DNA of 5,778 nt from Methylophilaceae bacterium (GTDB taxonomy: Bacteria; Pseudomonadota; Gammaproteobacteria; Burkholderiales; Methylophilaceae). Shown here in pieces: positions 1 through 5,778 of the stretch. Made by a program: the position numbers and the translations under genes. The DNA lies in NCBI GenBank assembly GCA_003533095.1, contig DOEL01000013.1, forward strand, positions 1,407-7,184. Reading direction: 5' to 3'. The notes below the pieces were generated by a model. The model worked only from the letters and a program-made list of their open reading frames with translations. It had not been told where the DNA came from and did not search any database. Every line of letters begins with the position of its first letter. Position 1 is the stretch's first letter.

Positions 1-286
1 ATTTCATAGCTCCTAAAAATGAGATTGGATAATCAAGAGAATTAGGCAAGCGAATAAGAACGCGATCCTGAATTTTTATTCCTAAATTTACCAATAATTG
101 TCCAAATTGATTTGATCGACGATTTAATTCCTGATAGGTAATTTCAGAATTACCTAGTTCATCGTCTTCGACTATCATTGCTATTTTTTCTTCATTTTCT
201 TTATTTTTATGAGATGCTGTGCAAGCTTGTCCAATGTTAAAAAATTCAGGGATATTCCATTTCCATGTGTGAGAGATTTGTTTCAT
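1..286 (-). CDS. AMP-dependent acyl-CoA synthetase/ligase, N-terminal part (3' end outside window)
   Basis: The first 95 codons of an AMP-forming acyl-CoA synthetase (ANL superfamily), an enzyme class that joins a carboxylic acid to CoA using ATP through an acyl-adenylate. I translated it by hand from the ATG at 286. Residues 9-19 (WKWNIPEFFNI) resemble the entry sequence of benzoate- and medium-chain acyl-CoA ligases. Residues 49-95 follow the usual N-terminal subdomain pattern: ITYQELNRRSNQF, then LGIKIQDRVLIRLPNS, then FLGAMK. The ATP-binding P-loop and the substrate pocket lie beyond the window, so the acid substrate is unknown. The start is supported by GGAG seven nt upstream and by an ATGA overlap with the stop of the CitE-like gene. 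The overlap implies translational coupling and a shared pathway with that lyase. The assignment as an adenylating enzyme rests on the N-terminal fold pattern only. No frame break is visible. Confidence 0.8.
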   Translation of the reverse strand, partial: MKQISHTWKWNIPEFFNIGQACTASHKNKENEEKIAMIVEDDELGNSEITYQELNRRSNQFGQLLVNLGIKIQDRVLIRLPNSLDYPISFLGAMK

Positions 287-1440
287 AAAGCAACTCCGTA
301 AGGCCAATTTTGAAGAACAACTTGAACAGGAAGTAATTCAAGAACATGAAGCGCAAATTTCATATCATCATCTTTGAGCGCGCGCAAAGCGTGAGCACGT
401 AATAGTGTTTGTAATGCTTTACCAAACATCGGAGGGTCAAGCATTTCACCTTCAAATTTAATTGCGCCCCCTAATAATGCATCTGCCTCAATGGCTGCTT
501 TAAGAATCCTAACTTTCTGATTCACTTCAGTTGGTGATGGTGTATACGCTGTTTTACACAAATGAATATGACCTGGGTGAATCACTTGTTTTCCGGTAAG
601 CCCCATTCCTGCCTCTTGGCATGCATGTTTATATACAATTCGAGACTCATTATCTCCATGAAGATCTAGCCAACGCCTTACATCATTGGGTTCAACATAC
701 TTATCAGGCATGATATTGGCTCCAATTAATGTTTCAACACCACCTATAACCCCTTTTCCGTATATGCGGGCTTCAAACATCAGATCATTCATAAAGAACT
801 TTAATTCTTCAATCCAATTTTCAGGCGTAATATGAATTCCCATAGCTTTTGAAAAATCATGAATACCAAAAACAACATGTTTAACAGTACTGTATTGCAT
901 AAGATCTGGCGCAATTTTAAGAGATTTAGGATGCTCAATAATTGGTTGAATCGTAATATGAGAATTAATTTCATAAAGAATGGAGGACAAATCTCTAATT
1001 TCGGCAGCCCCGAATGCTTCACCTGCTTTAGCTAGCATTACCACATCAATACAATCACCAATATCTCGAACAAGTTTCATATCTAATTCATACTCATCTG
1101 TTCTAAATGAATTAATTCTCAAAGCAATAGAAACATTATGTTTGTCTTTTAAAATCGGAAGCTCTGTTCGCAAAAGTTCTCGGCTCATTTCTTTTTGACG
1201 GCAGCCGTCTTCTAAGTCAAAAATTAGTGTATGAGCATTTGTATTGTGCGCATGTTTTTTCATTCGCTGCGAGGCTTGATCAATCGTTTCGTAAATACCT
1301 AAACTAGGGGAATATTTAACAGGGGGATAATAGAGCTGAATTCCTGGCCAGTAATCACCTAAGTCTGAATTATTGGCATTAAAACGCGCATGAGTTGGTG
1401 ACACATTACTTTCAAGTATTTTATTTGATATCTTAATCAT
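283..1440 (-). CDS. HpcH/HpaI aldolase / citrate lyase beta (CitE)-like CoA-ester lyase
   Basis: A 385-residue TIM-barrel lyase of the CitE/malyl-CoA lyase family, which cleaves or forms C-C bonds in CoA esters such as malyl-CoA, citramalyl-CoA or beta-methylmalyl-CoA. Visible family motifs are FDLEDG (74-79), the candidate CoA/substrate arginine in LRIN (R108), IIEHP with probable Mg ligand E169, FGIHDFSKAMG with probable Mg ligand D195, GKQVIHPGHI (283-292), and GGAIKFEGEMLDPP (324-337). It is about 90 residues longer than typical CitE (around 290). The extra length comes from an N-terminal lead of about 30 residues, a longer stretch between the D195 motif and GKQVIHP (around 225-282), and a C-terminal helical tail (340-385). 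The start ATG has AGGGA five nt upstream and lies inside the last codons of sdhE (8-nt overlap). No citrate lyase alpha or gamma subunit is nearby, so a free-standing CoA-ester lyase is likelier than true citrate lyase. The substrate is unknown. Confidence 0.88.
   Translation of the reverse strand: MIKISNKILESNVSPTHARFNANNSDLGDYWPGIQLYYPPVKYSPSLGIYETIDQASQRMKKHAHNTNAHTLIFDLEDGCRQKEMSRELLRTELPILKDKHNVSIALRINSFRTDEYELDMKLVRDIGDCIDVVMLAKAGEAFGAAEIRDLSSILYEINSHITIQPIIEHPKSLKIAPDLMQYSTVKHVVFGIHDFSKAMGIHITPENWIEELKFFMNDLMFEARIYGKGVIGGVETLIGANIMPDKYVEPNDVRRWLDLHGDNESRIVYKHACQEAGMGLTGKQVIHPGHIHLCKTAYTPSPTEVNQKVRILKAAIEADALLGGAIKFEGEMLDPPMFGKALQTLLRAHALRALKDDDMKFALHVLELLPVQVVLQNWPYGVAL
294..297 (-). 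promoter_or_regulatory. Ribosome binding site of the acyl-CoA synthetase gene
   Basis: GGAG on the minus strand, seven nt before ATG 286, inside the last codons of the CitE-like gene. It supports this ATG as the ligase start, which is also the ATGA overlap. Confidence 0.7.
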
Positions 1441-1726
1441 TGCGTTCCCTTTGTCTCATATCATCTCGAATTTTTTTTAACAAACTTTGCAAATCATTCG
1501 TATTAAATCCGAACAAAATTTCTGCTGATTTTTTTTTAATAATTAAATCTAGAAAATCGTTATCAGATAAATCTAAGCAGTGATTTAGCTGGAGTATTTC
1601 ATGCATACTTAATTGGCTAAGACTTTTTTCTGCAAAATGCTCTAACAAAAGATCCAGCTCAAGCAAGCCTCGTCTAAGACGCCATTTTGTTTTTCTAAAT
1701 TCTAGGTCTGATAAATATGTTTCCAT
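1433..1726 (-). CDS. sdhE: SdhE, succinate dehydrogenase flavinylation/assembly factor
   Basis: A 97-residue member of the SdhE/YgfY (Sdh5) family, a small soluble protein that promotes covalent attachment of FAD to SdhA. The diagnostic motif is WRLRRGLLELD at residues 15-25: it keeps the family RGxxE pattern as R19, G20 and E23, followed by D25. The rest is predicted helical (five-helix bundle in the family) with an acidic DLSDNDFLDLI segment at 51-62 and a charged C-terminal end. Family members are usually 80-95 residues, so the length fits. It begins three nt after the sdhB stop with no clear Shine-Dalgarno sequence, which suggests translation by re-initiation after sdhB. Its end overlaps the CitE-like gene by 8 nt. 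Two long A runs on the coding strand (complement of 1471-1478 and of 1529-1537) encode lysines, and the frame is intact through both. Its position directly after sdhB supports the role. Confidence 0.93.
   Translation of the reverse strand: METYLSDLEFRKTKWRLRRGLLELDLLLEHFAEKSLSQLSMHEILQLNHCLDLSDNDFLDLIIKKKSAEILFGFNTNDLQSLLKKIRDDMRQRERND
1446..1450 (-). promoter_or_regulatory. Ribosome binding site of the CitE-like gene
   Basis: AGGGA on the minus strand, five nt before ATG 1440, lying inside the end of sdhE. It gives the lyase its own initiation signal despite the 8-nt overlap. Confidence 0.65.
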
Positions 1727-1729
1727 TAT

Positions 1730-2473
1730 TTATTTGCTTATAGGTTCAATTGGAAAAGTTTTTTTCTTGCGTTTTTTTTCATAAGCTTCCTTAACTTTTA
1801 AATCTTTGATACGAGAGATAGCTAACGAAGGATTTAATTTTTTTGGGCACACATCAACACAATTTAGAATATGATGGCAACTGTATAAGCGTTCAGGAGT
1901 TTCAAGATTTTCTAAACGCTCATCTAAAATTTGATCGCGACTATCTGAAATAAAACGATACGCTTGAAGTAGGCCTGCTGGTCCTACAAATTTATCTGGA
2001 TTCCACCAAAATGAGGGACAGGAGGTAGTACAAGCACCACATAAAATACATTCGTAAAGCCCATCAAGTTTTGCTCGATCTTCAGGGCTCTGTAATCTTT
2101 CTGTTTCTGGAACCGGATCAGTATTTACAAGGTAAGGTTTAACGGAATGAAAATTTTCAAAAAATTGTGTCATATCAACAATCAAGTCCCGAATTACTGG
2201 TAATCCTGGCATAGGTCTTAAGATAACTGGCTCTTCTAAATCTGAAAGTTTTGTTATGCAAGCCAATCCATTTTTTCCATTAATATTCATTCCATCTGAA
2301 CCACATACACCCTCTCGACACGATTTACGAACACTTAATGAATCATCTATTTCCTTAATGCGTATAATTGCATCAAGTAACATTTGATCACTATCTTCCA
2401 ACTCAATATCGTAATCTTGCATATATGGTTTTTTATCTTCGTCTGGATTAAATCTGTAAATAGAAAATTTCAT
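1730..2473 (-). CDS. sdhB: Succinate dehydrogenase iron-sulfur subunit SdhB
   Basis: A 247-residue electron-transfer subunit of complex II, which passes electrons from SdhA FAD through three clusters to quinone. The N-terminal ferredoxin domain carries the [2Fe-2S] ligands C52, C57, D60 and C72; Asp in the third position matches the E. coli arrangement. The C-terminal domain has C142, C145, C148 and C209 for [4Fe-4S], and C152, C199 and C205 for [3Fe-4S]. Quinone-site residues P153, W156, W157, H200 and I202 are kept. Two departures from the usual sequence stand out: YSCHHILNC where family members usually read (F/Y)RCHxIMNC, and a lysine-rich tail (residues 228-247) beyond the usual C-terminus. 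I chose ATG 2473 because AAAGG lies eight nt upstream and family proteins begin close to this point. A GTG three codons earlier overlaps that ribosome site. The gene starts 11 nt after the sdhA stop. Confidence 0.97.
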   Translation of the reverse strand: MKFSIYRFNPDEDKKPYMQDYDIELEDSDQMLLDAIIRIKEIDDSLSVRKSCREGVCGSDGMNINGKNGLACITKLSDLEEPVILRPMPGLPVIRDLIVDMTQFFENFHSVKPYLVNTDPVPETERLQSPEDRAKLDGLYECILCGACTTSCPSFWWNPDKFVGPAGLLQAYRFISDSRDQILDERLENLETPERLYSCHHILNCVDVCPKKLNPSLAISRIKDLKVKEAYEKKRKKKTFPIEPISK

Positions 2474-2481
2474 AAAAAGCA

Positions 2482-2486
2482 CCTTT
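2482..2486 (-). promoter_or_regulatory. Ribosome binding site of sdhB
   Basis: AAAGG on the minus strand, eight nt before ATG 2473 and overlapping the last bases of the sdhA stop codon (TAAAGG). It decides the sdhB start in favour of 2473 over the GTG at 2482, which overlaps this site. Confidence 0.7.
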
Positions 2487-4257
2487 AATAAACGCGTGTT
2501 TTAGGTTCAAATGAAGCTACAGTGATAGGTTTTAAATTGACAGGTTTAAAAGAAATTTGATTATTTTGTCGCGAATAAAGTGTATGCTTCAACCAATTTG
2601 CATCATCACGTTCAGTAAAATCATCTCGGCAATGCGCACCTCGACTTTCGGTGCGTGCATTTGCTGAATGAATTGTTGCCATAGCTACTTCAACAAGATT
2701 ATCTAATTCCAAGGCTTCAATTCGAGCTGTATTAAAAACTTTTGATTTATCTTTAATAAACGTGCTTTCAGACAATTCTGCAATTTGATTAATTTGATCA
2801 ATACCTTTTTTTAGAAGCTTAGCGTTTCTAAATACGCCACAGTGTTGTTGCATAGTTAAACGCATCTTTTCACCAATTTCTTTTACTGTATGTCCATCTT
2901 TTTGTTTTTCTAAACGAGTAAGTCGGCTTAGTGTTTTATCAAATGCATTTTTAGGTGTGGGTTTCAATAGCTTATTTTGCTTAATATCTTTTGTAATTTT
3001 TTCACCGGCTGCCTTACCAAATACTACTAAATCAAGCAATGAATTTGACCCTAAGCGATTAGCACCATGCACAGAAACACATGCACATTCCCCAACAGCG
3101 TAAAGGCCCTGAACTACCTCTTGCGATCCATTTTTTGAAGGTGCTACTACTTGGCCGTCAATATTTGTTGGGATACCACCCATCATGTAATGAATGGTAG
3201 GGGTAATGGGAATTGGATCCTTCACAGGATCAATATTTAAAAATGTTTTTGCAATTTCACGGATACCAGGTAATTTATTTTCAATCAGGGACTCGCCTAG
3301 ATGATCTAATTTTAAGAAAACAGCATCTTTATTTTTGCCCACACCACGACCAGCATTAATTTCCATTGCTACGGATCTAGATACAACATCGCGACTTGCT
3401 AAGTCTTTTGATTTTGGGGCATAGCGTTCCATAAAGCGCTCCCCAAGCGCATTTACTAAATAACCACCTTCTCCCCGAGCTCCTTCGGTAATAAGAACTC
3501 CTGCATTTAAAACCGCAGTGGGATGAAATTGCCAAAACTCCATATCTTGAAGTGGAATTCCAGCACGGGCTGACATACCCAAACCATCACCTGTATTAAT
3601 AAATGCATTTGTACTTGCTTTAAATATACGGCCTGCACCACCGGTAGCTAATAAGGTCGTCTTAGATCTTATAAAATGAACTTCTCCCGTTTCCATTTCT
3701 AGGGCTAAAATGCCAAGAACTGAACCTTCCTCATCTCTAACAAGATCAAGTGCAAACCATTCAATAAAGAATTGTGTTTTAGCTTCAACATTTTTTTGGT
3801 AAAGAGTATGGAGCATCGAATGTCCGGTTCGATCTGCCACTGCACAAGTTCTTGAAATTGATTTTTCGCCAAAGTTTTGGGTCATACCTCCAAATGGCCG
3901 TTGAAAAATTTTTCCATCATTTAAGCGATCAAAAGGCATACCAAAATGCTCTAATTCATAAATTGCTTTTGCTGCATTCTTGCACATGAACTCAATGGCA
4001 TCTTGATCACCAAGGTAATCTGATCCTTTAATCGTGTCATACATGTGCCATATCCACTGATCTTCAGAAACATTTCCAAGTGCAGCTGCAATACCTCCCT
4101 GAGCTGCAACAGTGTGGGAACGAGTAGGAAAAACCTTTGAGATAACTGCTACTTTGATGTCAGCTTGAGAAAGTTGAAGTGCAGCACGAAGGCCTGCTCC
4201 ACCTGCGCCAACAATAATGGCATCAAATTCATGTATTTGTATATTTGTAGCCATCAT
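2485..4257 (-). CDS. sdhA: Succinate dehydrogenase flavoprotein subunit SdhA
   Basis: The catalytic subunit of complex II, oxidising succinate to fumarate on the cytoplasmic face of the inner membrane. Numbered from ATG 4257 (590 residues), the dinucleotide-binding motif VGAGGAG is at 16-22. The covalent-FAD histidine is H48 in [10 protein letters not shown]. Active-site residues by family alignment are H245 (FWQFHPT), T257 and E258 ([10 protein letters not shown]), R289 (LASRDVVSR), H356 (TIHYMMGG) and R401 ([14 protein letters not shown]). The C-terminal [12 protein letters not shown] motif (536-547) is present, and the length is normal. FWQFHPT and the association with two small heme-ligating anchors favour SDH over fumarate reductase. 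The start is ambiguous: TTG 4260, ATG 4257 and ATG 4254 are consecutive codons with no strong Shine-Dalgarno sequence. Related proteins often begin Met-Ala, so 4254 is a real alternative. The sdhD stop is only three nt upstream of 4257. Confidence 0.98.
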   Translation of the reverse strand: MMATNIQIHEFDAIIVGAGGAGLRAALQLSQADIKVAVISKVFPTRSHTVAAQGGIAAALGNVSEDQWIWHMYDTIKGSDYLGDQDAIEFMCKNAAKAIYELEHFGMPFDRLNDGKIFQRPFGGMTQNFGEKSISRTCAVADRTGHSMLHTLYQKNVEAKTQFFIEWFALDLVRDEEGSVLGILALEMETGEVHFIRSKTTLLATGGAGRIFKASTNAFINTGDGLGMSARAGIPLQDMEFWQFHPTAVLNAGVLITEGARGEGGYLVNALGERFMERYAPKSKDLASRDVVSRSVAMEINAGRGVGKNKDAVFLKLDHLGESLIENKLPGIREIAKTFLNIDPVKDPIPITPTIHYMMGGIPTNIDGQVVAPSKNGSQEVVQGLYAVGECACVSVHGANRLGSNSLLDLVVFGKAAGEKITKDIKQNKLLKPTPKNAFDKTLSRLTRLEKQKDGHTVKEIGEKMRLTMQQHCGVFRNAKLLKKGIDQINQIAELSESTFIKDKSKVFNTARIEALELDNLVEVAMATIHSANARTESRGAHCRDDFTERDDANWLKHTLYSRQNNQISFKPVNLKPITVASFEPKTRVY

Positions 4258-4260
4258 CAA

Positions 4261-4608
4261 TTAACTTAAATAAAAAATCCATAACATAAAAAAAACATAA
4301 GCTATGGAGGATATTGCAGTTAGATTTAATAAAAAAATTCTTAAATAATAATAACGAATGTAATCTTTAATAACATTTCGAACCCCGATCCAACCATGAA
4401 AACAAATACAAATCCAAGTAATTAGAAGAAGTAACTGCATCCAAAAGGGTGCAAAAAAGTTTTTCCAACCTTGAAATGAATCAGTATCAAAGAAATAAAG
4501 ACGAGTAATAAAAATAACTGAAAATATAGCAATGATAAAACCTGAAATTCTTTGCAGGAACCATAAACGAAATCCGGGGTATTTTTTAGTAAGCAAATCT
4601 AAAATCAT
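4261..4608 (-). CDS. sdhD: Succinate dehydrogenase membrane anchor subunit SdhD
   Basis: A 115-residue hydrophobic anchor of complex II. Three membrane segments can be seen at about 16-38, 55-78 and 91-113. Sequence identity to well-known SdhD proteins is low, but the key residues fall at exactly the E. coli numbers: R20, heme b axial ligand H71 (CFHGWIG), and the quinone-site pair D82-Y83 (VIKDYIR). Together with SdhC it holds heme b and forms the ubiquinone site. Its ATG overlaps the sdhC stop as ATGA and there is no convincing Shine-Dalgarno sequence, so translation is probably coupled to sdhC. It ends three nt before the chosen sdhA start. The gene is very AT-rich with aromatic- and isoleucine-heavy helices, which suits an AT-biased genome. 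Confidence 0.95.
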   Translation of the reverse strand: MILDLLTKKYPGFRLWFLQRISGFIIAIFSVIFITRLYFFDTDSFQGWKNFFAPFWMQLLLLITWICICFHGWIGVRNVIKDYIRYYYLRIFLLNLTAISSIAYVFFMLWIFYLS

Positions 4609-4988
4609 AAAAGCATCATCACAATCATGGTAGAAAAGAAGCCGAGTACTAAAACAACTTTACCTGTGTAAATTGCTTTTACGAGTGAAGTTGCAAAATG
4701 AATATCCATAGCAAGATGACGAATGCCTGCGTAAAAATGATGAAAAAATGGCCACAACAATAAAAAATAAACTACTTTTAAATAAGGTATTCCCAAAAAT
4801 AACTTTAGCCTCTCAAAATGATTTTCAGAACTTAATGTTTGATAAAGTAAAAAAAGGAGGATAGGTATCAACAAAAATAATATGCAGCCTGATAAACGAT
4901 GCAGAATAGAAACTAAAGCATTAAGAGGTAAACGTATTGTTCTTAAATCTAAATTTTTAGGCCTATCTCTATTTGAAAGATGATTCAT
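4605..4988 (-). CDS. sdhC: Succinate dehydrogenase cytochrome b556 subunit SdhC
   Basis: A 127-residue membrane anchor and heme b subunit of complex II. The N-terminal RPKNLDL (9-15) and SILHRLSG (27-34) are family signatures. S27 and R31 correspond to the quinone-binding Ser27 and Arg31 of E. coli. H84 in HFYAGIRHL is the heme axial ligand, with H91 also conserved. Membrane segments are at about 25-48, 66-89 and 105-126. I chose ATG 4988 because the family usually begins shortly before RPxxLDL and because AGG (4998-5000) lies nine nt upstream. The frame is open upstream to 5036, but that would overlap the malic enzyme and add 16 residues unlike the family. It starts ten nt after the malic enzyme stop, too close for a promoter, so it is read through from upstream or from a promoter inside the malic enzyme gene. 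It overlaps sdhD by four nt. Confidence 0.96.
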   Translation of the reverse strand: MNHLSNRDRPKNLDLRTIRLPLNALVSILHRLSGCILFLLIPILLFLLYQTLSSENHFERLKLFLGIPYLKVVYFLLLWPFFHHFYAGIRHLAMDIHFATSLVKAIYTGKVVLVLGFFSTMIVMMLL

Positions 4989-4998
4989 AACTATTAAC

Positions 4999-5778
4999 CT
5001 ATTTTGATGCAGCTTTTGCAACTTCGTTTGAAACAAATGTCATTAGGCGTTTATCCAATGGTTTCGGAATAATATAATCTTTACCAAAAACCAAATGATT
5101 CAATCCATAAGCATCTAGAACTTCTTGGGGAACAGGTTCTTTAGCAAGTTTTGCTAATGCTTTAGCAGCTGCTATTTTCATCGACTCAGTAATTTCTTTT
5201 GCTTTTGCATCTAGGGCGCCTCTGAATAAGTATGGAAAACATAAAGCATTATTCACTTGATTTGGAAAATCAGAACGACCAGTTGCCATAACTAAATCAT
5301 CTCTTTCAGCGTGCGCTAAATGTGGAAGAATTTCTGGATCTGGATTAGCAAGGGCAAAGATAATGGGCTTGATTTGCATTTTTTTTACAAGGGATGGAGA
5401 TAATGCATTTGCTGCAGAGACTCCAATAAAAACGTCAGCATCCTGCATTGCATCATCAAGGGTTTTGATTGCTGAAGGCTCTATAGCAAGATCAATATTA
5501 ATTTCATGAAGATTACTTCTATTTTTATCAAGAACACCTTGACGATCTACCATAATAATATTTCTAGCGCCCATTGATTTTAAGAGTCGAGCGCATGAAC
5601 ATCCGGCAGCACCTGCTCCTAAAAATACAATTTTAACTTCCTCCAATTTTTTGCTTTGTATTTCAAGTGCATTAATCAATCCAGCGGCCACCACCACAGC
5701 TGTTCCATGTTGATCATCATGAAATACGGGAATATCTAATTTCTTTTTAAGTTCTTTTTCGATATAAAAACATTCAGG
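4999..5778 (-). CDS. Malic enzyme, C-terminal 259 residues (5' end outside window), without phosphotransacetylase domain
   Basis: Malic enzyme oxidatively decarboxylates malate to pyruvate with NAD or NADP in the cytoplasm. The frame is open to the window edge, where it reads PECFYIEKEL. Numbering from the edge, the motifs are IPVFHDDQHGTA (16-27, metal-binding aspartates D21 and D22), the Rossmann glycine motif LGAGAAGCSCARLL (53-66) with VDRQG (77-81) at the cofactor-specificity strand, FALANPDPEI (141-150), ATGRSDFPNQVNNALCFPYL (165-184) and FGKDYIIPKP (231-240). The wording is that of the short bacterial/MaeB type. MaeB proteins normally continue into a phosphotransacetylase domain of about 320 residues. 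This one stops (TAG) soon after the malic domain, at AKAASK, so it is a stand-alone enzyme. Cofactor preference cannot be settled by eye. It lies ten nt upstream of sdhC, which suggests co-transcription. A GTG at 5697 is internal and not the start. Confidence 0.95.
   Translation of the reverse strand, partial: PECFYIEKELKKKLDIPVFHDDQHGTAVVVAAGLINALEIQSKKLEEVKIVFLGAGAAGCSCARLLKSMGARNIIMVDRQGVLDKNRSNLHEINIDLAIEPSAIKTLDDAMQDADVFIGVSAANALSPSLVKKMQIKPIIFALANPDPEILPHLAHAERDDLVMATGRSDFPNQVNNALCFPYLFRGALDAKAKEITESMKIAAAKALAKLAKEPVPQEVLDAYGLNHLVFGKDYIIPKPLDKRLMTFVSNEVAKAASK

Larger units (their letters stand above)
1..5778 (-). other. Single polycistronic unit: malic enzyme-sdhCDABE-citE-like-acyl-CoA synthetase
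   Basis: All eight genes read on the minus strand. In order of transcription the junctions are: 10-nt gap, 4-nt overlap, 3-nt gap, 11-nt gap, 3-nt gap, 8-nt overlap, 4-nt overlap. No gap can hold a terminator or a full promoter. Co-transcription is therefore likely, with the main promoter upstream of the malic enzyme beyond the window. Internal promoters within coding sequence cannot be excluded. Confidence 0.8.

Noticed and set aside
801..1022. Minus-strand open frame of 73 codons inside the CitE-like gene
   Set aside because: It is an out-of-frame shadow of a gene with clear family motifs, its translation is low-complexity Leu/Ile/Phe, and it has no ribosome site worth noting.
980..1198. 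Plus-strand open frame of 72 codons opposite the CitE-like gene
   Set aside because: It is antisense to a well-supported CDS, is Ser/Ile-rich without recognisable motifs, and is the only plus-strand candidate in a one-direction operon.
283..1440. Citrate synthase or true citrate lyase at this position
   Set aside because: The protein lacks citrate synthase motifs and carries CitE/HpcH motifs. No citD, citF or citX gene is adjacent, so a complete citrate lyase is not supported.
2474..2482. SdhB start at GTG 2482
   Set aside because: It overlaps the AAAGG ribosome site that serves ATG 2473 and adds three residues not expected in the family.
1730..4988. Fumarate reductase (frdABCD) instead of succinate dehydrogenase
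   Set aside because: The gene order anchor-anchor-flavoprotein-FeS, heme ligands in both anchors, FWQFHPT in the flavoprotein, Asp at the third [2Fe-2S] position and an adjacent sdhE all point to SDH.
4989..5036. Longer SdhC starting at 5036
   Set aside because: The 16 extra residues would overlap the malic enzyme end and do not resemble SdhC. ATG 4988 puts S27, R31 and H84 at the same numbers as in E. coli.
5695..5697. GTG at 5697 as start of a short NAD-binding protein
   Set aside because: The same frame continues upstream to the window edge and contains the malic enzyme motif IPVFHDDQHGTA, so this codon is internal.
1..5778. CRISPR arrays, insertion sequences, tRNA/rRNA genes, riboswitches or rho-independent terminators
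   Set aside because: The window is almost entirely coding, the gaps are 3-11 nt, and I saw no repeated spacered units, terminal inverted repeats or hairpin plus T-tract outside genes. Poly-T tracts at 1471-1478, 1529-1537, 1759-1765 and 1772-1779 encode lysines on the minus strand.

Overview
This window is one tightly packed minus-strand operon from an AT-rich proteobacterium (roughly mid-30s percent G+C by eye, not counted). Reading in the direction of transcription, from high to low coordinates, the order is: malic enzyme (5' end outside the window), sdhC, sdhD, sdhA, sdhB, sdhE, a CitE/HpcH-type CoA-ester lyase, and the first 95 codons of an AMP-forming acyl-CoA synthetase (3' end outside the window). 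The eight genes either overlap by 4-8 nt or are separated by at most 11 nt. There is no intergenic stretch that could hold an RNA gene, a rho-independent terminator or a conventional promoter.

Organism: the wording of SdhA (for example [32 protein letters not shown]), of SdhC (IRLPLNALVSILHR) and of SdhB resembles betaproteobacterial succinate dehydrogenases as I remember them. An AT-rich betaproteobacterium is therefore my best guess. Low G+C and near-absent spacers would suit a streamlined or host-associated lineage, but that part is inference.

Function: sdhCDAB encodes a complete membrane-bound succinate:quinone oxidoreductase (complex II). The covalent-FAD histidine, all three iron-sulfur cluster ligand sets, the heme b ligands and most known quinone-site residues are visible. 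sdhE encodes the small factor that promotes flavinylation of SdhA. The malic enzyme in front converts malate, which lies two steps downstream of succinate, to pyruvate. It ends after the malic-enzyme domain, without the phosphotransacetylase domain usual in MaeB.

The unusual part is the 3' end. From general knowledge, sdhE in betaproteobacteria is commonly followed by citrate synthase (gltA). Here it is followed by a 385-residue CitE-family lyase and an acyl-CoA ligase, joined by an ATGA overlap. A ligase that makes a CoA thioester beside a lyase that cleaves a 3-hydroxyacyl- or malyl-type CoA ester suggests a small catabolic or anaplerotic module feeding the C4 pool. The substrate cannot be read from the sequence. 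I saw no mobile element, CRISPR array, tRNA or rRNA.
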